NCBI RefSeq assembly: GCF_003330725.1
Contig: NZ_CP030840.1
Coordinates: 4,030,001-4,094,000, forward strand
DNA from: Acidisarcina polymorpha
Lineage (GTDB): Bacteria > Acidobacteriota > Terriglobia > Terriglobales > Acidobacteriaceae
Direction: 5' to 3'
Length of the DNA: 64,000 bases
This document shows positions 16,751 to 25,271 of this stretch, in pieces; the first letter of the stretch is position 1, and the number at the start of each line of letters is the position of its first letter. Under the pieces are notes generated by a model. The model did not search any database. It had not been told where the DNA came from and saw only the letters and a program-made list of their open reading frames with translations. A program made the position numbers and the translations under genes.

Positions 16751-17125
16751 ATGAAAACATCAAGAACATTAAAAGGATTGTTTCTAAGCACAGCGATGTT
16801 GCTTTCGTCGAATGCCTTGGCGAAGAACAGCGGTTCATTGCACCTGGGTAACCCCGTTTACGTAGCGGGGCAAACAGTGCCCGCAGGAACTTATACGGTT
16901 TTATGGGATGGATCGGGACCCGAGGTTGAGATCAAGATGATCCAAGGTAAGACAGTCGTCGCAGCAACATCAGCTAAATTGGTGAACTTGAACGAGAAAG
17001 CCAACAACGATTCCGCTGTAGTGGTAACTGGGGGTGACGGAAAGCGAAATTTGTCAGAGATTTATTTCTCCGACAAGAAAATTGCGCTTGAGATCGAGTC
17101 TCCGAGCGATCGGGCCACTAAGTAG
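16751..17125 (+). CDS. Small exported protein with PAGTY motif
   Basis: The product has 124 residues. ATG 16751 has a GGAGAAAG ribosome-binding site; the frame is open 168 bases further up but without support. The N-terminus MKTSRTLKGLFLSTAMLL followed by SSNALA is a Sec signal. The mature part carries VAGQTVPAGTYTVLWDGSG, close in wording to the PAG-x-Y motif of the two small exported proteins at 17204-17593 and 51714-52094, and is predicted to be all beta. It lies convergent with the first of these. No enzyme motif is visible. Small beta proteins of this kind are common in Acidobacteria and uncharacterised. Confidence 0.75.
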   Translation: MKTSRTLKGLFLSTAMLLSSNALAKNSGSLHLGNPVYVAGQTVPAGTYTVLWDGSGPEVEIKMIQGKTVVAATSAKLVNLNEKANNDSAVVVTGGDGKRNLSEIYFSDKKIALEIESPSDRATK

Positions 17126-17203
17126 TATCGGAACTAGTCTTTACTGAGACGCCACGAGTATCTAGCTCCGGCCAAGATAGGCTGGGGCTAGAATTCTCGG
17201 TCG

Positions 17204-17593
17204 TTAATGCGCTGTGTGGGCCAGCGCCTTTATATTAGGTGAGGTCGTCTCATGTTGGTCCAAAACCGGAGTCGCAAAAGCTCCCAAGCGGATGGTCCGC
17301 AACTGCGTTATGGTACCAAAATCGAATTTGATGCTAAGGGCCGGGCTGTGCGGAAGATGCTCGGCCGGCCCTACCTCCCAACTCAGGCTCTTGGTTGGGA
17401 TGTCTCTGTTACGCATAATCAGGAAATGGGGATTATCGTATACCGTGACGTCGTATTGGCCTGCTGGAAAGCTCTTGCCTTGAGTTTCAAAGCCAAACGG
17501 TAACATCACAGAGGCACTCTCGACGGGAAGAGCTAAGGCGGCAGTTGTGCAGATGATCGGGACAAGAACAAGAAGTTTGAACATGAAGCGCAT
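17204..17593 (-). CDS. Small exported beta protein (FPAG-x-Y family)
   Basis: The product has 129 residues with a Sec signal (MRFMFKLLVLVPIICTTAA). The mature part has GKSFPAGQYDVTVYD, then WEVGPAE, then IKFDFG and IRLGAFATPVLD. The protein at 51714-52094 shows the same blocks in the same order (GQSFPAGTYDVVLD, WTVGPAE, VKFDTTG, IQLGTRVTPNLD), so the two are paralogues about 34 kb apart. No catalytic residues stand out; a structural or binding role outside the inner membrane is inferred. ATG at 17593 has an AGGAGA-like site. The gene is convergent with the gene at 16751. Function unknown. Confidence 0.78.
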   Translation of the reverse strand: MRFMFKLLVLVPIICTTAALALPVESASVMLPFGFETQGKSFPAGQYDVTVYDNPHFLIMRNRDIPTKSLSWEVGPAEHLPHSPALSIKFDFGTITQLRTIRLGAFATPVLDQHETTSPNIKALAHTAH

Positions 17594-17722
17594 CGTTGGT
17601 TTCTCCTAAGAAGGAGAACACGTCGATTGGACGTATATTCCGTCCCATTACCAAACGCCATGATATCGAAGGCCTATCCGGTCTGTCACAAGATGACCTC
17701 AAATTAAGCTTGGCTGTAGTAG

Positions 17723-19096
17723 CTAGCCGACCGTCTCTGCAAGAGCTGACGGTTTCCCTACCTGCTTGGCAGCATGAGCTATCCCCTCTTCCATGACGTT
17801 CATCGCCTCAGCGAACTCTTCATCGCTGATCATTAGCGGCATCAGGATGCGAATCACGTTGTCATGAGTTCCAGCTCCAAGTAAGAGCACTCCATGCTTC
17901 AGGGCGTATTGAATAACCTTCTTCGCTGCTGCTGGATATGGTTCGTGGTCCACACTGGAGTGGTTAAACTCGATCGCTTGCATTGCACCCAAACCGCGCA
18001 CATCTCCGATGAACTCATACTCTTTCTGCCAGGCGAGCGCGCGCTGGCGGAAGTCTGTACCGAGTTCCTTCGCGCGGCGAAGCAGGTAGCCGTCGGCGAA
18101 CTCCTCAATGACGGAGAGCGCAGCGGCGCAAGAAACTGGGTTACCTCCAAAGGTGCCGCCCAGGCCACCAGGCCCTGGTGCGTCCATGATCTCGGCACGG
18201 CCGGTGATCGCCGCGAGCGGTAATCCTCCGCTGAGTGATTTTGCGGTAAGAATGAGGTCCGGTTCGATGGCGAACTGTTCGGAGGCGAAGAGGGTTCCAG
18301 TCCGGCCAAAGCCGGTCTGCACTTCGTCGGCGACAAAGACGATGCCGTACTTCTTGCAGGTGGCGTCGAGCACTTCAAGGAAGCCCGAAGGGGGAACGAC
18401 AAACCCGCCCTCGCCAAGCACCGGCTCGATGACCATTGCGGCAACCTGCTCGGCAGCGACCACCTGGCGGAAGACATCCTCTAACATCACCTCATAGTCC
18501 GCCGCGGTTGGAACGGCCTTTCCGCTCAGCCGATTGCGAGATGGAATGCCGAAAGGAATTCGGTAGATCTCAGACGGGAATGGGCCAAATCCTGCCTTAT
18601 AGGGATGAGTCTTGCTGGTCAGCCCCAACCCCATCAATGTCCGGCCGTGGAAGCCATCTTCGAAACAGATCACCGCCGAGCGACCGGTGTGGCTGCGAGC
18701 GATCTTCACGGCGTTTTCGACGGCCTCGGCCCCGGAGTTGACGAAGAAGGTCTTCTTAGGGAAGTTCCCCGGAGTGAGTTCATTCAACTTCTCGGCTAAC
18801 TCGACATAACTTTCATATCCCGTGACCTGGAAGCACATATGCAGGAAGCTATCGAGCTGGCGGCGAATAGCGCCGATCACCCGGGGATTGCGATGGCCGA
18901 CATTGATGCAGCCGATTCCTCCGCAGAGATCGATGAAGCGATTCCCATCAAGGTCTTCAAAGGTCGCGCCTTCGGCGGAGTGGATGAAGATCGGGGTGCC
19001 GGCATAGACTCCTCGTGGAATAGCGGCGGCACGGCGGTCAAGCCAGGCTTTAGATTTAGGTCCGGGGAGTTCGGTTTGGATGCGGATGGCGGGCAT
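17723..19096 (-). CDS. gabT: Class III PLP aminotransferase, 4-aminobutyrate aminotransferase type
   Basis: The product has 457 residues, the GabT size. Motifs: FIDLCGGIGCINVGHRNP near the N-terminus, VNSGAEAVENAVKIAR (phosphate-binding loop), FEDGFHGRTLMGLGLTSK, FVADEVQTGFGRTG with the Asp that contacts the PLP pyridine, and LTAKSLSGGLPLAA with the Schiff-base Lys. It should move the amino group of GABA to 2-oxoglutarate, giving succinate semialdehyde; related omega-amino acids or diamines are alternatives. The aldehyde dehydrogenase gene lies 302 bp upstream on the same strand, and polyamine transport and oxidation genes follow beyond, so a role at the end of polyamine breakdown is the natural reading. 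Confidence 0.85.
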   Translation of the reverse strand: MPAIRIQTELPGPKSKAWLDRRAAAIPRGVYAGTPIFIHSAEGATFEDLDGNRFIDLCGGIGCINVGHRNPRVIGAIRRQLDSFLHMCFQVTGYESYVELAEKLNELTPGNFPKKTFFVNSGAEAVENAVKIARSHTGRSAVICFEDGFHGRTLMGLGLTSKTHPYKAGFGPFPSEIYRIPFGIPSRNRLSGKAVPTAADYEVMLEDVFRQVVAAEQVAAMVIEPVLGEGGFVVPPSGFLEVLDATCKKYGIVFVADEVQTGFGRTGTLFASEQFAIEPDLILTAKSLSGGLPLAAITGRAEIMDAPGPGGLGGTFGGNPVSCAAALSVIEEFADGYLLRRAKELGTDFRQRALAWQKEYEFIGDVRGLGAMQAIEFNHSSVDHEPYPAAAKKVIQYALKHGVLLLGAGTHDNVIRILMPLMISDEEFAEAMNVMEEGIAHAAKQVGKPSALAETVG

Positions 19097-19398
19097 GGGC
19101 GGCTTCTTCCTGCTGGTTCTTTCGCTTCTATTGTAATTTGGGCGCGAGTTACCGCGATGAACGAAAAGACGATGCGGAAAGTTCGACGCGCTCTGCCTAA
19201 CCCCTGTTTTGGAGAAGATGCGCGTACTATCGCGCTCCTAATCCCAGAACCGCTCCAGATTCAGCCGAAATTTGGCGTGACTTGCAACGTCTTTGATAAT
19301 CATTCCTAAGACCGGCACGCTGGCCCGCGAGCTGCGTGGCTAGAAGAGGCTACCGAGAGGGTACTATAGCGCATCTTTAGCTTCCTCGATTCAGCAAC
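19097..19398 (-). other. 302-bp spacer upstream of gabT
   Basis: Between the start of the GabT-type gene and the end of the aldehyde dehydrogenase gene, both leftward. No coding signal or hairpin was found. It is long enough to hold a separate promoter for the aminotransferase gene. Confidence 0.3.
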
Positions 19399-20877
19399 TC
19401 AGTACCAACCAATCGGCTGCTCGTTCAAGTTGATATGCACTTGCTTGCTTTCCAGGTATTCGTCGACTCCGTGGAGGCCGAGTTCGCGGCCGAAGCCGGA
19501 CTGCTTATACCCTCCCCAGGGGGCTTCGACGTAGGTGGGTTGCATGTGGTTGACCCAGATGATTCCGGCGCGGATGGCTTTAACCATTCTTAGGGCCTTA
19601 TAGATGTCGCGGGACCAGACGGCGGCTGCCAGTCCGAAAGGTGTGTCGTTGGCGATCTTGAGTGCGTCCTTTTCGTCTTCGAAGGGAATGACGGTGGCTA
19701 CTGGGCCGAAGATCTCTTCGCGGGCGATGCGGGCGGAGTTATCGACGTCGTAGAAGATGGTTGGTTCGACATAGTAGCCTAAGTCGAAGTTCTTAGGACG
19801 GTTGCCGCCGATGGCGGTCTTGGCTTCAGACTTGCCTAACTCCTGGTAACTTCTTACTCGATCAAATTGTTCCTTACTAACTAGCGGACCCATCTTGGTA
19901 TCGCGGTCGAGCGGCGGCCCTAAGACGATCTTCTTTGCCTTTTCGGTCATGGCTTCGACAAACTTCGAATAGATAGAGCGCTCGACCAGGACGCGGCTGC
20001 CGGCGGAGCAGACTTCGCCCTGGTTGACGAAGACGCCGAAGAGGGCTCCGTCGATGGCGGCCTCGAAGTCGGCGTCGGCGAAGAAGATGTTGGGAGACTT
20101 GCCGCCTAACTCCAAGGTGACGCGCTTGAGGGAGTCGGCGGCCGAGCGCATGATGATTTTGCCGACGGCGGCGGAGCCGGTGAAGGCGACCTTATCGACT
20201 CCGGGATGAGTGACCAGGGCTGCGCCCGATTGCTCGCCGTAGCCGGTGATGATGTTGACGACTCCAGGAGGGACACCGCATTCGGAGAGCCAGCCCGCGA
20301 GTTTGAGGACGGTAAGCGGGGTTTGCTCGGCGGGCTTGAGGACGCAGCAGCAGCCGGCGGCCAGCGCGGGCGCGAGCTTCCAGGCGGCCATGAGCAGGGG
20401 GAAGTTCCAGGGGATAATCTGTCCGGCGACTCCGACGGGTTCCTTGAGCGTAAGACTCAGCGCGTTGTCGGGGACGGGGTTGACGGTGCCGGAAATTTTG
20501 GTGGCGAGGCCGCCGTAGTACTCAAAGCAGGTGGCTGCGTCGGCAATGTCGAACTCGGCCTCAACGATGGGTTTGCCGGCGTTCCGCGATTCTAGCTCGG
20601 CGAGCATGGGCGCTTCAGCGCGGATCTTTTCGGCGATGCGGAAGAGGATGCGGCCGCGCTCCTGGGCGGTGGTCTGTGGCCATCCGGCTTCGTCGAAGGC
20701 ATGGCGGGCGGCGGCTACGGCCTGGTCTACGTCGGCGGTCGAGGCGTCGGGGATCTCGGCGATGATCTCTTCGGTGGAGGGATCGTAAACGGGAATCCAG
20801 TTACCGGTGGTGTTCTTGGTGAATTCGCCGTTGATGAAGTTAGATTCTTGTTGGACGGCTGTATTGGTAGTGGGCAT
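19399..20877 (-). CDS. NAD(P)-dependent aldehyde dehydrogenase (aminobutyraldehyde/betaine aldehyde type)
   Basis: The product has 492 residues. It shows the canonical ALDH motifs: IIPWNFPLLMAAWKLAPALA, KPAEQTPLTVL, FTGSAAVGKIIM (cofactor loop), LELGGKSPNI with the general-base Glu, and NQGEVCSAGSRV with the catalytic Cys. EEIFGPVATVIPF and WGGYKQSGFGRELG lie near the C-terminus. The sequence resembles the AldH/PuuC/BADH group, which oxidises amino-aldehydes. In this region it would convert 4-aminobutanal, the product of spermidine cleavage, to GABA. Start ATG 20877 fits the family. It lies between the GabT-type gene and a toxin-antitoxin pair. Confidence 0.88.
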   Translation of the reverse strand: MPTTNTAVQQESNFINGEFTKNTTGNWIPVYDPSTEEIIAEIPDASTADVDQAVAAARHAFDEAGWPQTTAQERGRILFRIAEKIRAEAPMLAELESRNAGKPIVEAEFDIADAATCFEYYGGLATKISGTVNPVPDNALSLTLKEPVGVAGQIIPWNFPLLMAAWKLAPALAAGCCCVLKPAEQTPLTVLKLAGWLSECGVPPGVVNIITGYGEQSGAALVTHPGVDKVAFTGSAAVGKIIMRSAADSLKRVTLELGGKSPNIFFADADFEAAIDGALFGVFVNQGEVCSAGSRVLVERSIYSKFVEAMTEKAKKIVLGPPLDRDTKMGPLVSKEQFDRVRSYQELGKSEAKTAIGGNRPKNFDLGYYVEPTIFYDVDNSARIAREEIFGPVATVIPFEDEKDALKIANDTPFGLAAAVWSRDIYKALRMVKAIRAGIIWVNHMQPTYVEAPWGGYKQSGFGRELGLHGVDEYLESKQVHINLNEQPIGWY

Positions 20878-20939
20878 GAAACTCAGCTCCTGGATGTCCT
20901 GACCATTTTAGTTCGGAGCTGGAGGGGTGGAAAGCTCGT

Positions 20940-21188
20940 TCAGCGGTAGGCTTCGCGGCGATGCTTGACGGCCGTGATGTGGAGGGTGTGCCCGATTTCG
21001 TGGAAGCGCGCCCAATAGTCGCCGATCCGCAGCCTAAACTCGGGCGGGTCGATGCCCTGCAGGCGTTTCACGTCGCCTTCGCCGGTCGCGGCGAAGAAGG
21101 CGCGTAGAATGCGCAGGCCGGTTGGCTGGTCGATGGCACGGAGTTGGGCCTTGGCCTGGTCCCTCCAGACGATCTCCTTGCGGTCCAT
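20940..21188 (-). CDS. RelE/ParE-family toxin
   Basis: The product has 82 residues from ATG 21188 (MDRKEIVWRDQAKAQLRAID). It shows the RelE/ParE pattern: an N-terminal strand and helix, VKRLQG, then the basic strand FRLRIGDYWARFHEIG and a closing ITAVKHRREAY. Such toxins cut mRNA on the ribosome or inhibit gyrase. A longer frame runs to 21248 but overlaps the antitoxin end. The antitoxin gene lies 17 bases upstream on the same strand but is frameshifted. The toxin frame itself looks intact, so either it is inactive, is neutralised in trans, or the frameshift is a sequencing error. Confidence 0.8.
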   Translation of the reverse strand: MDRKEIVWRDQAKAQLRAIDQPTGLRILRAFFAATGEGDVKRLQGIDPPEFRLRIGDYWARFHEIGHTLHITAVKHRREAYR

Positions 21189-21205
21189 GCCTACTGACCT
21201 TGTGC

Positions 21206-21528
21206 CTATTGTCCCGGATGGTGCGGTTCGGGTTCGAGGGGTGTGCACCCCATGCGCTCGAAATCCTCCAGCGAGAGGCCGAATTCGGCGAGGACATCCT
21301 CATTGGGAATGGCTTTTCTCCGCGCCCGAACGAGGAGCGGGCCTCGGCTATCTCGCGGGCCTCGTTGTCCGAGACCGGCTCGTCGTCATATGGGGCGTTG
21401 GCCAGCGCGATGGAGACGGGATCGAGCATCGCTTCGAGCAGGCCGACGACGGCGGAGACCTGGCGGGTAGACATGCGCTCGATTAGTTCGTGAGCCTGTT
21501 GCTTCGGGTTGGTTGCGACGGTAGCCAT
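21206..21528 (-). pseudogene. Antitoxin of RelE/ParE pair, with a single-base frameshift
   Basis: From ATG 21528 the frame reads MATVATNPKQQAHELIERMS, then QVSAVVGLLEAMLDP and DNEAREIAEAR, a typical antitoxin with a dimerising N-terminus. Near 21311-21317 the reading moves one frame: the continuation AIPNEDVLAEFGLSLEDFE, a common antitoxin C-terminus, runs in the next frame and stops at 21206, 17 bases before the toxin start. The total of 323 bases is one short of a multiple of three, fitting a one-base deletion after an AAAAG run. Unshifted, the product would be 107 residues. Read without the correction the frame runs on to 21034 through the toxin gene, which is unlikely. Confidence 0.7.
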
Positions 21529-21638
21529 TGAGGAGATCTCTCTCAGTATCCTGCGCCGCGGCGCCCTTGCGGTCAATGGCCGGTCAACGGAGAATCAGTG
21601 GGCTAAGGTCCCACTGTTCCAACAGATTGCTTCGCAAT

Positions 21639-23072
21639 TCAAGATGCGTCAGCGGCGGTTACTTCCAGGAGCACTGTTTGATGGGCGTGGGCTAGTGAGC
21701 GGCGGTAGAAGAAGTAGGCGGTTCCGAAGACAATGGCGCAGCCGATGAGCAGCTTCACTTCGTAGATCCAGACGGAACTCACTTGCCGGGAGGGGACAAA
21801 GGCGACAGCCAGGCCCAATGTCGTGGCAGAGAGTCCGGCGACGCAGTTGGCGATGAGATAGGGCTTGGCAGCTTTGAGTTCGCTCTGCTTGTTAAGCGCG
21901 TGTTTCAACAGCGCGAGGAACATGTAGGCCGATGGCACCAGTTGCATGATCACTGCGAGATCGAGCAGGGTGAGATACCCTTCCTCGACGGAGGAGCCGA
22001 AGAAGCTGCCCCCAATCAACAGCGAAGAGAGGATAGCGAACATGATCAAGCTAACGTAGGGGGTTCCGTATTTGGGGTGGATTTTGCCGATGATCGCGGG
22101 GAGATAGCGGTCGATGCCGGCAACGAAGGGCAGACGCGCCGTCCCGCTGAACCAGGCGGAGGCTGTGCCGAGGATGGCTATGCATTCGAGGAAGGCGAGC
22201 GGAGCGACGAGGATGAGTAAGCCGGTATGGGAGGCCATGATGTTGATGCCCTGGAGGATGCCGGAAAGAATGCCGATGTCCTGCTGGGGCATGGCGATGA
22301 GCATGGCGAGGGTGGTGCCGAGATAGATGGCTCCGGCGGCGAGGCCTCCCCAGAAGATGGAGAAGGGCAGATTTCTTCGCGGATCCTGGATTTCGTCGCC
22401 CATGATGGAGGCGAGGTCGAGTCCGATGAGCGAATAGCAGATGGTGCCGAAGACGGCGACGAAGCGCCAGTCGGTGATGCCCTGATGGAGCTGGTTCCAA
22501 TGGAAAGCGCTGCCGTGATGGCGGACGGTAAGGGCAGCGAGCAGCACGATCAGCGCCGCGCCGACGATGGTGCCTGCGCCGCCGAGATTGTTGATCCATT
22601 TGCCGAGCGAGAGGCCACGGATATTCAACAGCATCAGGAAGACGATGATGCCGATCGAGACGGAGCCAGTGAAGAGGTGACTGTGTTCAAGCCTTTGAAC
22701 ATTGGGGCCGCCCACGTAGAGGCCGACGCCGATGCAGGAGAGGATGACGGTAGGGAGATAGAAGACGTTCGAGAGCCAGTAACACCAGCCGGCGAGGAAG
22801 CCATGCTTCTCGCCGAAGCTTCGCTTGGCCCAGAGATAGATGCCGCCCTCGCCAGGCCATTTCTGGGAGAGTTCAGTGACTGCCGCGCCCTGCGGCCAAA
22901 AGAACATGGCGAGCGCGAGGATCCACAGCCAGAGAGTGAGCGGCCCGCTCGCAGAAATGGGCGGCACCATGTTGAGGTTCGCGACGGCGACGACGAAAAG
23001 CAGGATCAGGTCTTTGCGGCCGAGTACGCGTTTCAGGCCAGACTTGTGTCCGAATGCGATCGTCTTTGCCAA
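21639..23072 (-). CDS. APC-superfamily amino acid / polyamine permease
   Basis: The product has 477 residues and about 12 membrane helices. The first helix begins LILLFVVAVANLNMVPPISA and is followed by the APC-type stretch GAAVTELSQKWPGEGGIYLW. The later FGTICYSLIGLDLASIMGDE is typical of helix 6 in APC-family antiporters and symporters of amino acids, GABA or polyamines. It lies between the toxin-antitoxin pair and a terminator, in a region devoted to polyamine breakdown. Import of putrescine, GABA or another amino acid is the likely role; the exact substrate is an inference from context only. Start ATG 23072. Confidence 0.85.
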   Translation of the reverse strand: MAKTIAFGHKSGLKRVLGRKDLILLFVVAVANLNMVPPISASGPLTLWLWILALAMFFWPQGAAVTELSQKWPGEGGIYLWAKRSFGEKHGFLAGWCYWLSNVFYLPTVILSCIGVGLYVGGPNVQRLEHSHLFTGSVSIGIIVFLMLLNIRGLSLGKWINNLGGAGTIVGAALIVLLAALTVRHHGSAFHWNQLHQGITDWRFVAVFGTICYSLIGLDLASIMGDEIQDPRRNLPFSIFWGGLAAGAIYLGTTLAMLIAMPQQDIGILSGILQGINIMASHTGLLILVAPLAFLECIAILGTASAWFSGTARLPFVAGIDRYLPAIIGKIHPKYGTPYVSLIMFAILSSLLIGGSFFGSSVEEGYLTLLDLAVIMQLVPSAYMFLALLKHALNKQSELKAAKPYLIANCVAGLSATTLGLAVAFVPSRQVSSVWIYEVKLLIGCAIVFGTAYFFYRRSLAHAHQTVLLEVTAADAS

Positions 23073-23134
23073 CTCACCTCCGATTGACCTTCAGGGAAAT
23101 TAGAGCGATATTGAGCAGCCGATTTTCAAATACT

Positions 23135-23163
23135 AACCCCGCGCAGGCTGGGGGCGCGGGGTT
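23135..23163 (+). terminator. Rho-independent terminator-like hairpin
   Basis: Arms AACCCCGCGC (23135-23144) and GCGCGGGGTT (23154-23163) form a 10-bp stem with a 9-base loop, followed by TTCTTATT on the plus strand. There is no plus-strand gene just before it, so it may instead end or attenuate leftward transcription from the DUF4279 gene towards the permease gene. Confidence 0.6.
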
Positions 23164-23230
23164 TTCTTATTGGACTTTTATTTTGGGGGTTAGTTACGCG
23201 GTGTGGTTGTTGAGAGGAGAGGATCCCTCC

Positions 23231-23284
23231 GCGGCTGAAGCCGCTTTCCGCTCGGATTGAAGATGGCCCGGCTGAAGCCGGGCC
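23231..23284. repeat. Pair of REP-like palindromes with shared GGCTGAAGCC core
   Basis: Two perfect palindromes lie 20 bases apart: GCGGCTGAAGCCGC (23231-23244) and GGCCCGGCTGAAGCCGGGCC (23265-23284). Both are built around GGCTGAAGCC. They are in a 327-bp gap between the permease and DUF4279 genes that has no coding signal. Paired GC-rich palindromes with this core recall dispersed REP-type elements; I saw only this one pair in the window. Confidence 0.6.
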
Positions 23285-23399
23285 CCTTCGACTTGGATCC
23301 ACCGTCAAAAACTTGCGGCATTGCTCGCCCAGTCAAGCCGCAAAGTGCGCGTCTTGAGTGGGGCACCCGGCAGCCGGCAGCAAGCAACTTGTGTCGAAC

Positions 23400-23798
23400 T
23401 TAACCGCGTTCGTCGAGCCCGATTTGTTTACACACGATATTGACCTGCAAATCAGCGATCAGCCGAAGCGTGTCGGCGGACAGAAACCAACGCGGAGGTC
23501 TACCCTCCAGATGGAAAACGTGGAATGTTCCTCCAAAATTCTTGGAGAGGGCGGCCACTTTCTGCCGCTTTAGGGAAAGGGCACCAGCTAAGTACGCCAA
23601 CTGATCGCCCACATCGTCGGAATCATCGTCTTGTGGTTGCCAACTCCATATTGCTCCTGATCGAGGGCCCATAGCGTTAGGTCGTCCTGGATCACCTATC
23701 CGCTCAATCCAACTGGGCTCTATTTCGAGATCACGGGTAATATCGTCCGGTTCAAATTGCCCGCTAATTGAGAAATAGGGACGGTACATATTCGTCAT
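23400..23798 (-). CDS. DUF4279-type protein
   Basis: The product has 132 residues. It opens YRPYFSISGQFEPDDITRDL and continues EIEPSWIERIGD, IWSWQPQ and FHVFHLEGRPPRWFLSADTL, matching the pattern of DUF4279 proteins, whose function is unknown and which are scattered and often single-gene. No signal peptide or membrane segment. It lies on the leftward strand between two polyamine-region genes with which it shares no obvious role, so it may be a later insertion. Start at 23798 is supported only by the family N-terminus. Confidence 0.7.
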   Translation of the reverse strand: MTNMYRPYFSISGQFEPDDITRDLEIEPSWIERIGDPGRPNAMGPRSGAIWSWQPQDDDSDDVGDQLAYLAGALSLKRQKVAALSKNFGGTFHVFHLEGRPPRWFLSADTLRLIADLQVNIVCKQIGLDERG

Positions 23799-23900
23799 AG
23801 CACAGCCCTCCGAGGATAGGGAACCTATAAACTCCGTTTCTACTCGTCACAGGCGAGAGGGAGAAAAGCCGTTCTTGCAGCCTTTCTCCCATGTGTCCGT

Positions 23901-25271
23901 TTAGCTGACCGTCTGGAGTTTGGTTTCCGCTTGCATCTGCTCGATGGCCGGCGCGATCTTCTCAAATGCTGTGAGGTGTTGGTCGACATCGGCGAGCGAG
24001 TGGACCATGGAGATGGTCCATTGCTCGTCCCACCAGTAGGGCTGCGCCATGACTCCCTGGTTGATCATGCCGAACCAGTAGAGCTTCCAGAGATTAATAT
24101 CCACCTTTTGCCATTCGCGGAAATTGCGGATGCGCTTCGGGTAGAAGAGCAGCGCGCCGTTTGCGCCCGCACACTCAACATATGCCTCAATCGAGGTGCT
24201 TTTGAGGACCTGGTTGTATCCATCCACTAAGGCGTCGCTGATCTTGGCAACGTGGGCATAACCATCCGGGGTCAGGACTTCGCGGAAGGTCGCGAGCCCC
24301 GCAGCCATGACCAATGGGTTGGTCGCATAGGTGCCCGCATGGAAGACCTTGTGCTGGGCGATCATGTCCATGACGGATTTGCTGGCGGCGAAGGCGGCCA
24401 GCGGAAAGCCTCCGCCAATCGACTTGGCGAGAGTGATGAGATCGGCCTTGATGTTGAAGTATTCGCAGGCGCCGCCGCGGCCGAGCTTGGCGCCAGTTTT
24501 GACTTCGTCGAAGATCAGCAAGGCGCCTTCGCGGGTGCAAATATCGCGCAGCCCTTCAAGATAGCCTTCTTCGGGCATGCAGACCCCGATGTTCATCATG
24601 ATCGGCTCGACGATGATGCAGGCGATCTGGCCTGGATTCTCGGCAAAGAGGCGCTGAACAGCGGCCAGATCGTTAAACTGGGCGATGAGCGTATTCTTGA
24701 CCGTGTCCATTGGCACTCCGGAAGCAGCCGGCACCTGAGTAGGGCGGTCGTCCGGGCCAGCCAGTTCAGGTTTGGGCTTCATGCTGACCAGCACGGAGTC
24801 GTGGACGCCGTGATACGCGCCTTCCATCTTGATTATCTTGTCGCGGCCGGTGAATCCTCGTGCCAGGCGAATGGCATGCATCGTGACCTCGGTGCCGCTG
24901 GAGCCAAAGCGGACCTGGTCCATCGGAAAGCGCTGGCAGATCTCGTCCGCAAGGTCGAATTCCAGAGTATGCGGCATGCCATACATGGTTCCGGTCTCAA
25001 GCCGCTCTTGGACCGCCCGCACGACCGCGGGGTGGCAGTGTCCGGCCATCAGCGCCCCAAAGCAAAGATTGAAATCGATATATTCATTACCATCGAGGTC
25101 GTGGATATGGGTGCCCTTGGCGTCTTTGATATAGAGCGGCCAGGGCTCGTAGCTGCGGAAGTTGCTGGCGACGCCGAGCGGCATGCGGGGCTGGGCTTTT
25201 TTCAGCGCTTCGCGGGAGGAGGGGGTACGGGATTCGTAGGTGGCGAGTTCTTTTTCAAGCAAAGTATGCAT
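23901..25271 (-). CDS. Class III aminotransferase, glutamate-1-semialdehyde aminomutase-like
   Basis: The product has 456 residues. It has DLDGNEYIDFNLCFGALMAG, FGSSGTEVTMHAIRLAR, GAYHGVHDSVLVS, IFDEVKTGAKLGRGG with the PLP-contacting Asp and TLAKSIGGGFPLAAF with the Schiff-base Lys. These fit the GSAM-like branch of class III enzymes rather than the GabT branch. True HemL is unlikely because the sequence differs in the gating region and the gene sits among polyamine genes. It may transaminate a diamine, an amino-aldehyde or an omega-amino acid such as beta-alanine derived from 1,3-diaminopropane; that is inference. It is divergent from the polyamine operon at 25862. Confidence 0.8.
   Translation of the reverse strand: MHTLLEKELATYESRTPSSREALKKAQPRMPLGVASNFRSYEPWPLYIKDAKGTHIHDLDGNEYIDFNLCFGALMAGHCHPAVVRAVQERLETGTMYGMPHTLEFDLADEICQRFPMDQVRFGSSGTEVTMHAIRLARGFTGRDKIIKMEGAYHGVHDSVLVSMKPKPELAGPDDRPTQVPAASGVPMDTVKNTLIAQFNDLAAVQRLFAENPGQIACIIVEPIMMNIGVCMPEEGYLEGLRDICTREGALLIFDEVKTGAKLGRGGACEYFNIKADLITLAKSIGGGFPLAAFAASKSVMDMIAQHKVFHAGTYATNPLVMAAGLATFREVLTPDGYAHVAKISDALVDGYNQVLKSTSIEAYVECAGANGALLFYPKRIRNFREWQKVDINLWKLYWFGMINQGVMAQPYWWDEQWTISMVHSLADVDQHLTAFEKIAPAIEQMQAETKLQTVS

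Noticed and set aside
22227-23087. 286-codon rightward frame opposite the permease gene
   Set aside because: Very acidic low-complexity product typical of the antisense of a hydrophobic membrane protein.
23901-25271. hemL (true glutamate-1-semialdehyde aminomutase)
   Set aside because: Class III and GSAM-like, but the position among polyamine genes and the divergent C-terminal wording argue against a tetrapyrrole role.
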